A DNA stretch of 64,000 bases, from positions 248,001 through 312,000 of the forward strand of contig NZ_BOSG01000006.1 of the NCBI RefSeq assembly GCF_018403225.1, given 5' to 3'. The notes under the pieces were generated by a model. It was not told where the DNA came from. It searched no databases and worked only from the letters and a program-made list of their open reading frames with translations. Positions within the stretch are counted from its first letter, which is position 1. Every line of letters begins with the position of its first letter. Source of the stretch: Paenibacillus sp. J23TS9. Lineage in GTDB: Bacteria > Bacillota > Bacilli > Paenibacillales > Paenibacillaceae. This document shows positions 45,431 to 55,600 of this stretch, one piece after another. The position numbers and the translations under genes are program-made.

Positions 45431-46510
45431 TTGAGCAATAATGACTTGGCTCAGCCAAAGTACCAGATGGTAAAAGACTATGTCTTGTCCCAGATCGAGA
45501 ATCAGGAATTTACGAAGGATGATCGGATTCCCAGCGAATCGGAATTTTCCAAGCTGCTGGATGTCAGCTCCATCACGGTGCGTAAAGCGCTGTCGGAGCT
45601 GGTAAACGAGGGCGTGATCTACCGCGTTAGGGGAAAGGGCAGCTTTGTCGCCAGCCAACCTGCCAACTCGGACAAAACCTCGAATCTGGTCGCCTTCGTC
45701 ATCTCCGGGGTCGAACTGTACGATAGTTCGTATATGCAGATTATGAGAGGCATACAATCCTTTCTGGGCAAGCATGGCTGCAAGCTGATCATCGAATTCG
45801 TGGAGAACGACTTTGAACAGGAGCACGAGCTCGTGCTGGGGCTGATTCAAACGGAACTGCGGGGATTACTTATTTATTCTTCTGATCCTGAAGCGGCAAA
45901 GAGCTATCTCGGGGAGATTCGCAAGAAATCGATCCCGTTCGTAATGCTGGATCGTTCCCCTTCCGGCTATCCGGTCAACATCGTCACCTGTAATAACCAC
46001 GACGGTGCTTATGAAGCCGTCGAATACTTGATACAGCAGGGTCATCGGCGAATCGGATTTGCGGCTTACGACTATCATCTAAGCCCGGAGGTCGAGAGAT
46101 ATAACGGTTACTGCAATGCCATGTCGAATGCAGCCATTCCAGTCCCCGATTCGCTCTTGTTCCTTGACAAGGAACTGGACTACACCGAGCTTGCGCGCCT
46201 GATCCAAAGCGGAGAGCTGACTGCTCTGTTCTGCGCGAACGACAAGCGGGCCCTGGAGGTCATCGAGCAGCTCACCGCTCTGGACATTCGGATCCCCGAA
46301 CAAGTATCCCTGATGGGTTTTGACGATTTCGAGAGCTCCAAATTCGCCAAGGTCGCCTTGAGCACCGTGAAGCAATATTTCGACGTCCTCGGCTATGAGA
46401 GCGCCAAGCTGCTGCTCGAACTTACCGAGGGCACGTCTTACGGCAGCAAGAAAGTCATGCTGCCTACAAGCTTGGTCTTACGCGACACGATCAAGCCGGT
46501 CAAAAGCTAA
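45431..46510 (+). CDS. GntR/LacI-type sugar-responsive regulator (AraR-like) (2)
   Basis: This 359-residue paralogue of the 25710 regulator has a GntR winged helix (VKDYVLSQIENQEFTKDDRI; VSSITVRKALSELVNEGVIY) and a LacI-type sensor domain (AFVISGVELYDSSYMQIMRG to the end; VSLMGFDDFESSKF near 300). TTG 45431 follows GAGGTGA by about nine bases. It lies at the right end of the carbohydrate region and probably represses the mannoside operon and itself through the shared spaced motif. Confidence 0.87.
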   Translation: MSNNDLAQPKYQMVKDYVLSQIENQEFTKDDRIPSESEFSKLLDVSSITVRKALSELVNEGVIYRVRGKGSFVASQPANSDKTSNLVAFVISGVELYDSSYMQIMRGIQSFLGKHGCKLIIEFVENDFEQEHELVLGLIQTELRGLLIYSSDPEAAKSYLGEIRKKSIPFVMLDRSPSGYPVNIVTCNNHDGAYEAVEYLIQQGHRRIGFAAYDYHLSPEVERYNGYCNAMSNAAIPVPDSLLFLDKELDYTELARLIQSGELTALFCANDKRALEVIEQLTALDIRIPEQVSLMGFDDFESSKFAKVALSTVKQYFDVLGYESAKLLLELTEGTSYGSKKVMLPTSLVLRDTIKPVKS

Positions 46511-46514
46511 CACC

Positions 46515-46847
46515 ATGCAAAAAACTACCTCATCCGTTGCCTTATGGGTAGGCGGTACATCCGCACCGGTTGTCTATGCGGCCGTGGCGTTATGGGGACT
46601 TACCTTCGGCGGCGCCGCCACGCTGCTGCAAACCGCGCAAGCCATGGTAAGCGGTGAAGAAGGCGTAGATATCGCAATGCCCATCAATACCACGGTATGG
46701 AATCTGGCCATCGCCGGTGGAGGTATCGCAAGTGGTACTTTGCTGGAGCTTGTGGGTGTACAGTCGTTTCCAGGAGTGCTATTGATTCTGCTGCTTGCGG
46801 CTTTGCTTATCGCGTGGAGTGCGAGGAGACACGGCTTCCCCCGGTAA
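46515..46847 (+). pseudogene. MFS transporter, C-terminal remnant
   Basis: About 110 residues correspond to the last three or four helices of a sugar- or drug-efflux MFS protein (VVYAAVALWGLTFGGAATLL; TTVWNLAIAGGGIASGTLLE; LLILLLAALLIAWSARR). The first two thirds of the gene are missing and no ribosome site precedes the ATG at 46515, which lies just after the regulator stop. It is a truncated gene at the right edge of the region bracketed by the two dus copies. Confidence 0.7.
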
Positions 46848-47054
46848 CAATGCGCTGCATAGACGGAAAAATTCTCCCCCTATTCGGTCATCATAGGAGC
46901 TTACTCTGATCAGACTTATTCATAACCTGAATTTTTTTTTTTACTTGAACAGGATGGAGATCGATTGGATAGACAAAGGGGAAGGCTTGATGGATCTGGT
47001 TTTCCCAGTTTCCATTCATACCTTCCCCGATTTTATCATGGGTTTATTCGATTT

Positions 47055-48041
47055 TTAACACGTGTCTCCGCCCACATCCATATGCCGCGTAAATTCGTCG
47101 AGAAGCACACGCACTTCATCGGTAGACGCCGTGCTCATCAATTGATTTCTGAGTTCGCTCGCCCCTCTGAACCCCTTGACATAAATCTTGAAAAAGCGAT
47201 GAAGAGCTTTGAATGGACGTGTCTCTGATTCTTGGGAATACTGATCATGCAGATCCAGCTGCAATCTCAAAAGGTCAAGATATTCGGTACTGCTATGTTC
47301 CCTCGGCTCCTTTTCAAAAGCAAACGGATTTTTAAAAATACCACGCCCGATCATGATTCCGTCCACGCCATATTGTTCAGCCAGCTTCAAGCCCGTTTGA
47401 CGGTCAGGAATATCTCCATTAATCGTAAGCAGCGTATGTGGCGCCACACGATCCCGAAGCTTCTTAATTTCAGGAATCAGTTCCCAATGCGCATCGACCT
47501 GGCTCATTTCCTCTCTTGTACGCAAATGGATCGAAAGATTCGCTATATCTTGCTGCAATATATGTGTCAGCCAGTCCTGCCATTCATCCACTTCTGTGAA
47601 TCCAAGCCGGGTCTTCACACTTACAGGCAATCCTCCCGCCTTAGCGGCTTGTATGATTTCAGCGGCAACCTCTGGACGGAGAATCAAGCCGCTTCCCTTC
47701 CCATTGGATGCCACATTATGAACAGGACAGCCCATATTGATGTCGATCCCTTTATATCCTAGCTTCGCCATACCGATACTCATTTGTTGAAAATACTCCG
47801 GCTTATCGCCCCATATATGCGCAACCATGGGTTGTTCATCCTCGGTAAATAGTAAACGGCCACGCACACTATGATTTCCTTCCGGGTGACAATAGCTCTC
47901 CGTATTAGCAAACTCTGTAAAAAACACATCCGGTCTTCCTGCTTTACTCACGACATGACGAAAAACAACATGCGTCACATCCTCCATTGGTGCAAGTACA
48001 AAAAAAGGCCGGGGTAAATCAAGCCAAAAATTATGGTTCAC
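47055..48041 (-). CDS. tRNA-dihydrouridine synthase (Dus family)
   Basis: This 328-residue TIM-barrel flavoenzyme reduces specific uridines in tRNA using FMN and NADPH. Visible are [20 protein letters not shown] at the N-terminus, the catalytic cysteine in [26 protein letters not shown] and the FMN-binding [18 protein letters not shown]. The start is GTG 48041 with a weak GAGAGGA upstream. The last ~415 bases are repeated in decayed form at 23908-24332 in the same orientation. Confidence 0.9.
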   Translation of the reverse strand: MNHNFWLDLPRPFFVLAPMEDVTHVVFRHVVSKAGRPDVFFTEFANTESYCHPEGNHSVRGRLLFTEDEQPMVAHIWGDKPEYFQQMSIGMAKLGYKGIDINMGCPVHNVASNGKGSGLILRPEVAAEIIQAAKAGGLPVSVKTRLGFTEVDEWQDWLTHILQQDIANLSIHLRTREEMSQVDAHWELIPEIKKLRDRVAPHTLLTINGDIPDRQTGLKLAEQYGVDGIMIGRGIFKNPFAFEKEPREHSSTEYLDLLRLQLDLHDQYSQESETRPFKALHRFFKIYVKGFRGASELRNQLMSTASTDEVRVLLDEFTRHMDVGGDTC

Positions 48042-48608
48042 GTCAAACTCAAATCCTCTCGTATAGTTACAGCTTCGAAAGTTGACCCAAATAAGTGAAA
48101 GAACGAAATCCCCAATTAGAAATTCGTTCTTTTATATTATACTAATTCCAACCAAGCTACGCCACATGGCTTGAGTATCGGTCAATGTATTTTAAGCCAT
48201 GTTCATTGTCTTCAGGAATTTTATATAAAGTTAAAAGTCGTTTTGACGCACCCAAATTAGTTCAGGCCACGGCATTGTAAAGCGCCCCCGATTATCTCTC
48301 CTTTTAGAGAAATAATACTCGACGGTCATATCACCAGTTACAACTTGTTATATACAATTTGTTTTATACATTTAATCCCCACATTCAAAGGATAAAGATT
48401 ATCCGGCATCGACATCACTAAATAAACCTTAATTCTAAAATGCAGTATACAGTAGACTTATTCTGTAGCTTTACTTTGATGTTTAAGGGACACCGAAATA
48501 CACCGATATCATGATGATTCGGCTTCGATTTACATATGTTCCGGTGCTCTAAAAAAGGGACAGGCTCGGGAGCCTGCCCCTCTCTTCCTATTCCAGCATG
48601 GACGTGAA
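48042..48608. other. Intergenic region, one doubtful short frame
   Basis: AT-rich with no clear gene. A 32-codon minus-strand frame at 48231-48329 (MTVEYYFSKRRDNRGRFTMP ... WVRQNDF) has a natural-looking composition and may be a gene fragment, but I do not recognise it. AAGAACGAA/TTCGTTCTT (about 48101-48133) forms a hairpin. The right end holds the terminator of the GH30 gene. Confidence 0.4.
48551..48580 (-). terminator. Terminator of the GH30 gene
   Basis: GGGACAGGCTC (48557-48567) pairs with GAGCCTGCCCC (48570-48580); the minus-strand copy ends in a run of T residues (48556-48551). Confidence 0.8.
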
Positions 48609-50414
48609 TCAGACGAGTGAATAAATCACCACTTTGGATACCTGTTTCTCCCAGGAGTCGCTGCCCGATAATTCAATCTTCAAATACTGCGTTCCTGCAG
48701 GCAGCTGCTGCACGGGCGTATATGTCTTCTGATACCATTTGCTGCCCGTATAAACGCCCGGCGTGCTCGTATGCGCCACCTGCGTCCAGTTCTGGTTATC
48801 CGGCGAAGCATAAAAAGCCACACCGTCCCACACGCTGAATTGATATAAATCCGCTTTGAACCGGGTCATGTTCGCAACGTTGTACACGAAGCTTTCGGTC
48901 GTTCCCGTGCTCCGCTTGACGCGGGACGTATCACCGTTAAAATAACCGCTGTTTGTCGTGTCCATGCTCAGCCCGCCGGTATGGGAGAACGTCTTGGACC
49001 AGTCGTTGAGATCGTCCGTCATGGCCTGCTCCTGGGGAACCGCCGAACCGTTCTCACCGACGTAAGTGACCACGCTTTTCGGCGGAATCGCCGTCTGGAA
49101 CTTGCCTCCCGCCAGCGGGATATCGGGTCCGGCGGCAAGGTTCAAATCGCCGTTTGTCGTGTAAGGAGTCAATTTCCCTGATGAAAATCCGCTCGGCACC
49201 AGGTTCACCTGCGCGGTGGCATCGTTGTCGTTAATCGCCACGATCGCAAACTTGCCGCTGGCCGGATCCTTATAAGCGGAGGTGTATACGCCCGATTGCG
49301 GGCTGTCCGTTGCGCCGATGCGAACGTAACCCGGCTTGATGAATTTGCTGAAATTGCCGAAGGCATAATACCGTTTCGTCAGCTGGAACGTGCTCGTCGC
49401 CTTGTCGACATTGATCAGGCCTTCGTCGTTGTTGCCGGGAATGGCTCCGGTCCAGTACATCCATGCGTTGACACCTGCTTTGGTCATGAAGGTGTGCGTC
49501 TGCTTGGCGAATTTGAGCGCGGAGCCCATCCCCGGATCATAGGAGTCCACCTTGGACACTTCGGTCATCCATACCTTTTTGCCCTTGGAGGCCGCGGTCG
49601 AAAACGGAGTTGTCGGGAGCTCCGTATTGATCACCGGAACGGGATAGTTATGGCCGGCTACGATATCGAGCCTTTCTGCCGATGCCGGATCGTTCAGCGA
49701 ATCCTTGATCAGATCCTCCGACCACCACGACGATTCGCCCGCGATCACTTTGGTATTTTGAACGCCTTCGTTAATCATCGCCTGCTTCAAATTATCTTTC
49801 AGAAAAACTTCGAAGTTGGTCGAATTCCATTCGCTCGAATCCCAGGACAGGAACGTCATCGAATTGGGTTCGTTGGCAATGGACACTGCATACAGATCGA
49901 GTCCGAACTGCTGCTTGTATGCTTTGATGAATTTGGACATGAGGAGGGCGTAGTCTCCATAGTTCTCCTGCTTCAGGTAACCGCCGCTCGTCGTAGAGTT
50001 GTTCGTTTTCATCCAGGCCGGCGGGCTCCAGGTACTCGCGATCAGCTTATTGACGCCTCTGGCCTTGGCCTGCTGCATGACCCAGACTTGATCGGGTCTT
50101 GCACTGAAATCATATTGTCCCGGAGCCGGGTTGAACTGAGGGAACAGCGCTCCGCGGAAAATGGATATGCCGATGCCGGTATCCGGCTTGAACAGCAGGT
50201 CCATGACCTGGCTGCGCGCCGGCTCCTGCAGATCGTAGATGGCATCGGACCATCCGGCTTGCGAGACACCGAATCCGTCGATGTCCTGCTTCATGTCGTT
50301 CCAGTTGACCGTGACGTCCGCCGCCGCATGTGCAGTAAGCGGTATCGCGATCGCCGCCGTCAATATGGTGCATAGGACAGCGCTCATCAGCTTTTTGACC
50401 ATTTTTCTTCCCAC
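48609..50414 (-). CDS. Secreted GH30 glycoside hydrolase (glucuronoxylanase/glucosidase type) with C-terminal beta domain
   Basis: This 601-residue exoenzyme has a Sec signal (MSAVLCTILTAAIAIPLTAHA), then a GH30 catalytic domain from about 30: DIDGFGVSQAGWS, STWSPPAWMKTN, acid/base Glu in VSIANEPNSM and nucleophile Glu in KVWMTEVSKVD. From about 460 follow the GH30 beta domain and a C-terminal carbohydrate-binding-like domain (SFVYNVANMTRFKADLYQFS; WEKQVSKVVIYSL). GTG 50414 has AGGTGG seven bases upstream. The NEPN and WMTEVS surroundings suit XynC-like glucuronoxylanases, but substrate prediction needs the loop that binds glucuronate. Confidence 0.85.
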   Translation of the reverse strand: MGRKMVKKLMSAVLCTILTAAIAIPLTAHAAADVTVNWNDMKQDIDGFGVSQAGWSDAIYDLQEPARSQVMDLLFKPDTGIGISIFRGALFPQFNPAPGQYDFSARPDQVWVMQQAKARGVNKLIASTWSPPAWMKTNNSTTSGGYLKQENYGDYALLMSKFIKAYKQQFGLDLYAVSIANEPNSMTFLSWDSSEWNSTNFEVFLKDNLKQAMINEGVQNTKVIAGESSWWSEDLIKDSLNDPASAERLDIVAGHNYPVPVINTELPTTPFSTAASKGKKVWMTEVSKVDSYDPGMGSALKFAKQTHTFMTKAGVNAWMYWTGAIPGNNDEGLINVDKATSTFQLTKRYYAFGNFSKFIKPGYVRIGATDSPQSGVYTSAYKDPASGKFAIVAINDNDATAQVNLVPSGFSSGKLTPYTTNGDLNLAAGPDIPLAGGKFQTAIPPKSVVTYVGENGSAVPQEQAMTDDLNDWSKTFSHTGGLSMDTTNSGYFNGDTSRVKRSTGTTESFVYNVANMTRFKADLYQFSVWDGVAFYASPDNQNWTQVAHTSTPGVYTGSKWYQKTYTPVQQLPAGTQYLKIELSGSDSWEKQVSKVVIYSLV

Positions 50415-50955
50415 GACAAAACCACCTTTGCTTGAAGATGATGTAACACCCGGGAACCAAGGTACGACATGTGACGAATGATTCGGTAAATGCTTCAGCC
50501 ATCCCCCCTTATCCGTGCACCTCTGCATGCTTACGCGACGATTATACAAAGCCCCCGGGAAGCAGGCTACCAATTTGGTGACTTTTTGATCCAACGTTGA
50601 TGACTGATTTCGATATGAGCTGCATGGAACGTTGTAAAGCAATCCGCACATGCATCATTCCTTCCATCGCTGTTGCCTCCGGATTTCCGGAACGATTGAA
50701 TCATCGACGAAATCCGGGTACAACGGCGAATGCTTCGCTTGTACGGCCTCATCCGCTCTGTTGCATCGTGCTTGGACCTCCTCTTTTATCTACAGCTCTC
50801 GGGTTCAATTAACGTGCCATGCGCGTGTTTCGTTGCAACAACAAAAAAGCCCGCGTCCCCAGGACGCGGGCCAATCGATGAAGCTTAGGTGTCACCCTAT
50901 GCTTTTCCAACTGCAAGCAGATAAAAAGCGCCCTTGAAGGCACTTTTTCAGATAA
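50415..50955. other. Intergenic region before the GH30 gene with two hairpins
   Basis: This carries the upstream promoter region of the GH30 gene and no convincing gene. GCCCGCGTCC/GGACGCGGGC (50849-50871) with a minus-strand T run is a strong terminator for the acetyltransferase to the right. A second stem near 50924-50947 (AAAAAGCGCC/GGCACTTTTT) precedes it. Confidence 0.5.
50843..50871 (-). terminator. Terminator of the GNAT gene
   Basis: The ten-base perfect stem GCCCGCGTCC/GGACGCGGGC with a three-base loop is followed on the minus strand by six T residues. Confidence 0.8.
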
Positions 50956-51504
50956 TCATGGATTGATTTTGCGCTTCAACACGCTTTCCAGCAAAGACCA
51001 GCCTTCCATGCATTCGGGCGTCGTCAGCAAGGGTTCGAAGCCGAAGTTCAGATACATGTTGATCGCTTGGTAACTGGTCGTCTGCGTCGTCAAATAAGCG
51101 CGTGGATGATACCCGGCCAGGACCTGGAGCGCTGCTCCGAGCAAGGGCTTGGCCAGTTTCTGTCCCTGGTATTCCGGACGGATGGCCACCCAATGAATTC
51201 TCCCGATCTTCTCTTCGCCCTGAAGCGCACCGTACCACGCCGTCGTCGTTCCAATCGCTTCGCCGTTTCCGTTCTCAATAAACAAGCAGCGCGATTCCAT
51301 TTCATGTGTATGGGAGCCGAATTCTTTGTTAAAATGCTTCAATGCTGCGTCCACATCCGCAAACTCGCCTACACTTGCTTCAATCTCTGCCCAAATCCCC
51401 TCGTCTCCCGGTTGATAGTTTCTCACGCGATATGGCGAAGGAAACGTGTACTGCGGAATGTTGCCAAGATCCGGACGAATCATCGTTAACGGAATTCGTT
51501 TCAT
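50956..51504 (-). CDS. GNAT-family N-acetyltransferase
   Basis: This 182-residue single GNAT domain has VRNYQPGDEGIWAEIEASVG at the start, the acetyl-CoA motif IRPEYQGQKLAKPLLGAAL (Q-x-x-x-L variant of the usual R/Q-G-x-G/A loop) and TTQTTSYQAINMYLNFGFEP near the C-terminus. ATG 51504 follows AAAGGAGAG. The acetylated substrate is unknown. It is followed by a strong terminator and preceded by an unrelated hydrolase gene on the same strand. Confidence 0.85.
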   Translation of the reverse strand: MKRIPLTMIRPDLGNIPQYTFPSPYRVRNYQPGDEGIWAEIEASVGEFADVDAALKHFNKEFGSHTHEMESRCLFIENGNGEAIGTTTAWYGALQGEEKIGRIHWVAIRPEYQGQKLAKPLLGAALQVLAGYHPRAYLTTQTTSYQAINMYLNFGFEPLLTTPECMEGWSLLESVLKRKINP

Positions 51505-51561
51505 GCGATTCTCTCCTTTCGGCTGCGCTTGGCCAGGTATAAGCTGTAGCCATTTCCGCCG

Positions 51562-52434
51562 CTATGATTTCACTGCACTCGCGGCCGCATAGATGAACCG
51601 CTCTCCTCTCGCCATGACATGAATCGGCAAAGACGGGAAGTGATCGTACACATAGTCCACAAAGTACCCCGGGCGCTCGGCATTGCCTGCAAACAGGTCA
51701 TAGTGCATGGGAACGGTCATTTTGAAGCCGGCGCCACTCGCCAATTCCGCAGCCTCCCGGTAGTTCATGTTTCCCACGATGCCTCGTTCACTGCGATAGA
51801 AATCGCGCCCGTTGATCGGAAGGAGCCCCAGATCCACCTCTTCCTCGCGGAGTCTGGCCTGCAGGCCTTCGTAAATGAGGGTATCCCCTGCATGGTACAG
51901 GGTCACTCCGTTCAAACGGATGATGTAACCGATGTATTCATGAAAGCCATCCCGGTCGGTTGATAGCTCTTCATGTGCCGCGGCGATCGGCTTTATGACG
52001 GCCTGTCCGCTGTATTCCTTGCCGGTATCCGCGATGTGAAACCGTTCTGCCCTCACTCCTCGTCCCAGCAGCGTTTCCCTGCAGCACGCCGGTGCGAAAA
52101 ACAGGGTCTCCCGCGCTTGCGCCGCCATCGCGTGGATGGTGTCGGGATCCAGATGGTCTACATGATCATGCGTAATGAGACAGTAATCGGCGTTCGTGAT
52201 TTCTTCCGGCCGGACAGCAGAAGGATAGGCGCGGCGAAGGCCGTACCGGCTTTCCGCCAACGCATCCTCAATCGTAAAGGGATCGATATAGATCGTCGTT
52301 GAACCGCCCTTTACAATAAAGCTTGCCTGACCCAGGCACCAAAGCGCTACCATGCCGTACGGCAAGATAGTTTCATCAATTTCCTTGATCAACGCGTTTC
52401 CGGCGTCATTCCCTGCTGTTCTGTTGTCCCTCAT
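51562..52434 (-). CDS. MBL-fold metal-dependent hydrolase (UlaG-like)
   Basis: This protein of about 290 residues has a metallo-beta-lactamase fold: WCLGQASFIVKGGSTTIYID at the start and the zinc motif ITHDHVDHLDP (H-x-H-x-D-H), followed by LYHAGDTLIYEGL. It resembles UlaG/L-ascorbate-6-phosphate lactonases, which open cyclic sugar-acid phosphates. ATG 52434 (or the preceding TTG at 52437) follows GGAGAGGGG. No ascorbate PTS or other ula genes are present, so the assignment beyond the fold is uncertain. Confidence 0.82.
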   Translation of the reverse strand: MRDNRTAGNDAGNALIKEIDETILPYGMVALWCLGQASFIVKGGSTTIYIDPFTIEDALAESRYGLRRAYPSAVRPEEITNADYCLITHDHVDHLDPDTIHAMAAQARETLFFAPACCRETLLGRGVRAERFHIADTGKEYSGQAVIKPIAAAHEELSTDRDGFHEYIGYIIRLNGVTLYHAGDTLIYEGLQARLREEEVDLGLLPINGRDFYRSERGIVGNMNYREAAELASGAGFKMTVPMHYDLFAGNAERPGYFVDYVYDHFPSLPIHVMARGERFIYAAASAVKS

Positions 52435-52640
52435 CAATGCTTATGCCCCTCTCCTCGTCGCTTCCTCCAAGCCAGGAGGATCGTCCTTGCGAACGAAACA
52501 GTTTTCAGGAATGCTCTTCGCGAAAGGGAGGCTTATTTCCTCCCGTCCAGCGGATTTTTGCCGGTTTGAGCCAAAAACGTTGAAAACACTTAAATATACT
52601 AGAATACGGGTTGTTCGGCTTGCTCGCCGTTATGCCTCTG

Positions 52641-52665
52641 AAAAAAGCCGCCAAACCGGCGGCTT
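52641..52665 (-). terminator. Terminator of the SLH-repeat gene
   Basis: AAGCCGCC (52645-52652) pairs with GGCGGCTT (52658-52665); the minus-strand copy is followed by TTTTTT. It lies just beyond the gene's stop codon. Confidence 0.8.
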
Positions 52666-52684
52666 CGATACATATAATAGATGT

Positions 52685-55600
52685 CTATTCGCTCCCGAAA
52701 AACTGCTCTTGATCCGCCCCGGAAACGGACAATGCGATATCTGCCGATTTCGCAACCAGCCTGAATTGATTGGCGTTTACCGTTTCCGCCGCGGCGGCTA
52801 CGGATGCACCTTGCAGTTGACTATTAATGGCCTCAACCAAAGCCTCCATGCCGGCATACTGCCTATCCAACGTTACGATGGCCGTATGCTCCCCATCGCT
52901 CACGTTAAACGTACGATTCCTGCTATGGTCGATATCGTTTCCGTTATATTGCCTCTGCGAAAAGAAATATTGCCAATCAGGCCCGCCTAACGTAACGGAG
53001 GAAGCCGAACCTGTGCTGAATGCAAAGATCGAGAACGTATTCCCGAAACCGACGGCACCCAAGGTACGATTCCCCAGGTTGATTCCATGCGCATTGCAGT
53101 AATCCTGAATAAAACTGTCGACGACCGATCCCATAATCTGTCCTTTCGTAAATTCGTTCTGAGGAACATTCCATGTGAGATCGATCGGAATCGTAATCTT
53201 CCCGTCGCTGATCGTGAAATGTTTGGTCGCACTTTGGAAGTCGGTCGTTTGGACCTGAAAGCTCTCCCCTCGGGCTTGCGTTGCATCGATGGTGGAAAAG
53301 TCAAAATCGGAGACGGCTTTGCTCGTGATCGTCTCCGGCTCGCTCATGACAGCTTTCACGTGAACGGTAATCTCTTTCGTATCGGAAGCAGCTCCTGCGG
53401 TGATATTCGCGATGAGGACAACGTCCGTATTTTCGTTCAATCCTTCGCGCTCCACGCTACCGGTCGATATATCCACGATCGATGATTGCTCCGGGTCTTT
53501 CAGGCTCCAAGCAACCGTCGCGCCGTCTTGGGCGCTTGTCAGCGCAATCTTCTCCGCAACGCCGTTGTAAACGACCTGCAAATTCCCTTTGGCCGCGACC
53601 ACGATTCTCAAATCCATGATCATGTCCTCGGCGTCCGTCAACCTGGCGATACCACCTACCCGCGTCTTTTGGCTATCCGTTAAAGCAGCATAATGAGCGC
53701 GCGCTTGCGTTACCGCTGGTTCATCGGTCAGCTTGATATCCGCTTTCGCTGGCAATGCTTGGATTTCCTCCCGGACCGGAGCTGCAGCTGCTTCATCCAG
53801 CGCTGCCTGCGCTTCCAGTTCGGCAATCGCTTGTTCGGCCTCCGTTAACTTGGCGATGCCGCCTACCAAGGTTTTCTGCGCGCCGGTTAACGCATCGTAA
53901 TGGGCGCGCGCTTGGCTTACCGCCGTTTTATCGGACAAAGTAACTTCCGATTTCGACGGCAAAGACGCGATTTCGGCTCGGACCAGAGCAGCAGCCTGCT
54001 CATCCAGCGCTGCTTGGGCTTCCAGTTCGGCAATCGCTTGCTCGGCTTCCGTCAAAATGGCAATGTTTCCTACCAAGATTTTCTGCGCATCCGTTAACGC
54101 ATCGTAGTGTGCACGCGCTTGGGTGACCGCCGGCTTGTCGGTCAGCTTGGCGGCCGCTTTTGCAGGCAATGCCGCGATCTCCTGCCGAACCGGAACTGCC
54201 GCAGCTTCATCCAGCGCTGCCTGCGCTTCCAGCTCGGCAATCGCTTGTTCGGCTTCCGTCAATTTGGCGATGTCGCCTACCAACGTTTTTTGCGTATCCG
54301 TTAACGCATGATAATGGGCGCGGGCCTGGACGACGGCCGGTTTGTCGGTTAAGGCGACATCCACTTTCGACGGCAAAGACGCGATTTCCGATTTCACCAG
54401 AGAGGCCGCTGCTTCATCCGCCGCTGCCTGCGCTTCCAGCTCGGCAATTGCTTGTTCGGCTTCCGTCAACTTGGCGATGCCGCCTACCAAGGCTTTTTGC
54501 GCATCCGTTAACGCGTCGTAATGGGTGCGCGCTTGGACGACGGCCGGTTTGTCGGTTAAGGCGACATCCACTTTCGACGGCAAAGACGCGATTTCCGATT
54601 TCATCAGAGATGCCGCTGCTTCATCCGCCGCTGCCTGCGCTTCCAGCTCGGCAATCGCTTGTTCGGCTTCCGTTAACTTGGCGATGTCGCCTACCAAAGC
54701 TTTCTGCGCATCCGTTAACGCATCGTAGTGTGCACGCGCTTGGGTGACCGCCGGCTTGTCGGTCAGCTTGACATCCGCTTTCGTAGGCAATGCTTGGATT
54801 TCCCCTCGGACCGGAGACGCCGCTGCTTCATCCGCTACTGCTTGAGCTTCCAGTTCAGCAATCGCTTGTTCGGCTTCCGTCAATTTGGTGATGTCGCCTA
54901 CCAACGTTTTTTGCGTATCCGTTAACGCATGATAATGGGCGCGGGCCTGGACGACGGCCGGTTTGTCGGATAACTTGATATTTGCTTTGGCAGGCAATGC
55001 CGCGATTTCGGCTTTCACCAGTTCTGCGATGGCTTGATCCGGATTTTGATGAGGAGTTCCTTCCCCTCCGCCTGTAGGTGGCGTCGACGGAGTTGGAATG
55101 GGAGTAGGTATGGGTGTAGGCGTAGGCGTTATAGGTGTTGTAGGCGTTGTGGGCGGTACTATTGGCGGCTGCCGGGTGCTGCCTTCGTCCGCCTTTGCCT
55201 TGTTGTTCAGAAACTGGACCGTCACGAGAGCCGCGTCCTGGCGACTCGCCTTATTTCCGGGATTGAAGTTACCGTCGGGGTATCCATGTATGAGTCCCAA
55301 TTCAACCGCAGCGGCGACGGCATCTTTGGCCCATGTGGAGATGAATGCAGTGTCAGAGAACGTTAAATTACGGCCTTTACCGGCAGGATTCACGCCCAAG
55401 GCGTTCACGAAAATCACCGCCATTTGCTCGCGGGTAAGGTTTTGACCCGCCCCGAAAATCCCGTTCCCCATGCCTTTAAACAATCCTGCCTTAACCGCCG
55501 CTTCCACGGCAGCATAGGCATAGTTTTCTTTCGGCACGTCTTTGAAAGTCGGCGTTCCCGGCGGATGGCTAAGGTCTAATTGGAGCGCATTGGCCAATAT

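Noticed and set aside
46953..47057. 34-codon plus-strand frame after the MFS remnant
   Set aside because: No family match; it converges with dus and contains a GGGGAAGG/CCTTCCCC inverted repeat more likely to act as a terminator-like structure.
53087..54925. Several long plus-strand frames opposite the SLH-repeat gene
   Set aside because: They recur with the 207-base repeat and are mirror images of it, with no ribosome sites; they are antisense shadows.
53576..55018. Regular repeats considered as a CRISPR array
   Set aside because: Unit length is 207 bases, the repeats are coding and there are no unique spacers or cas genes.
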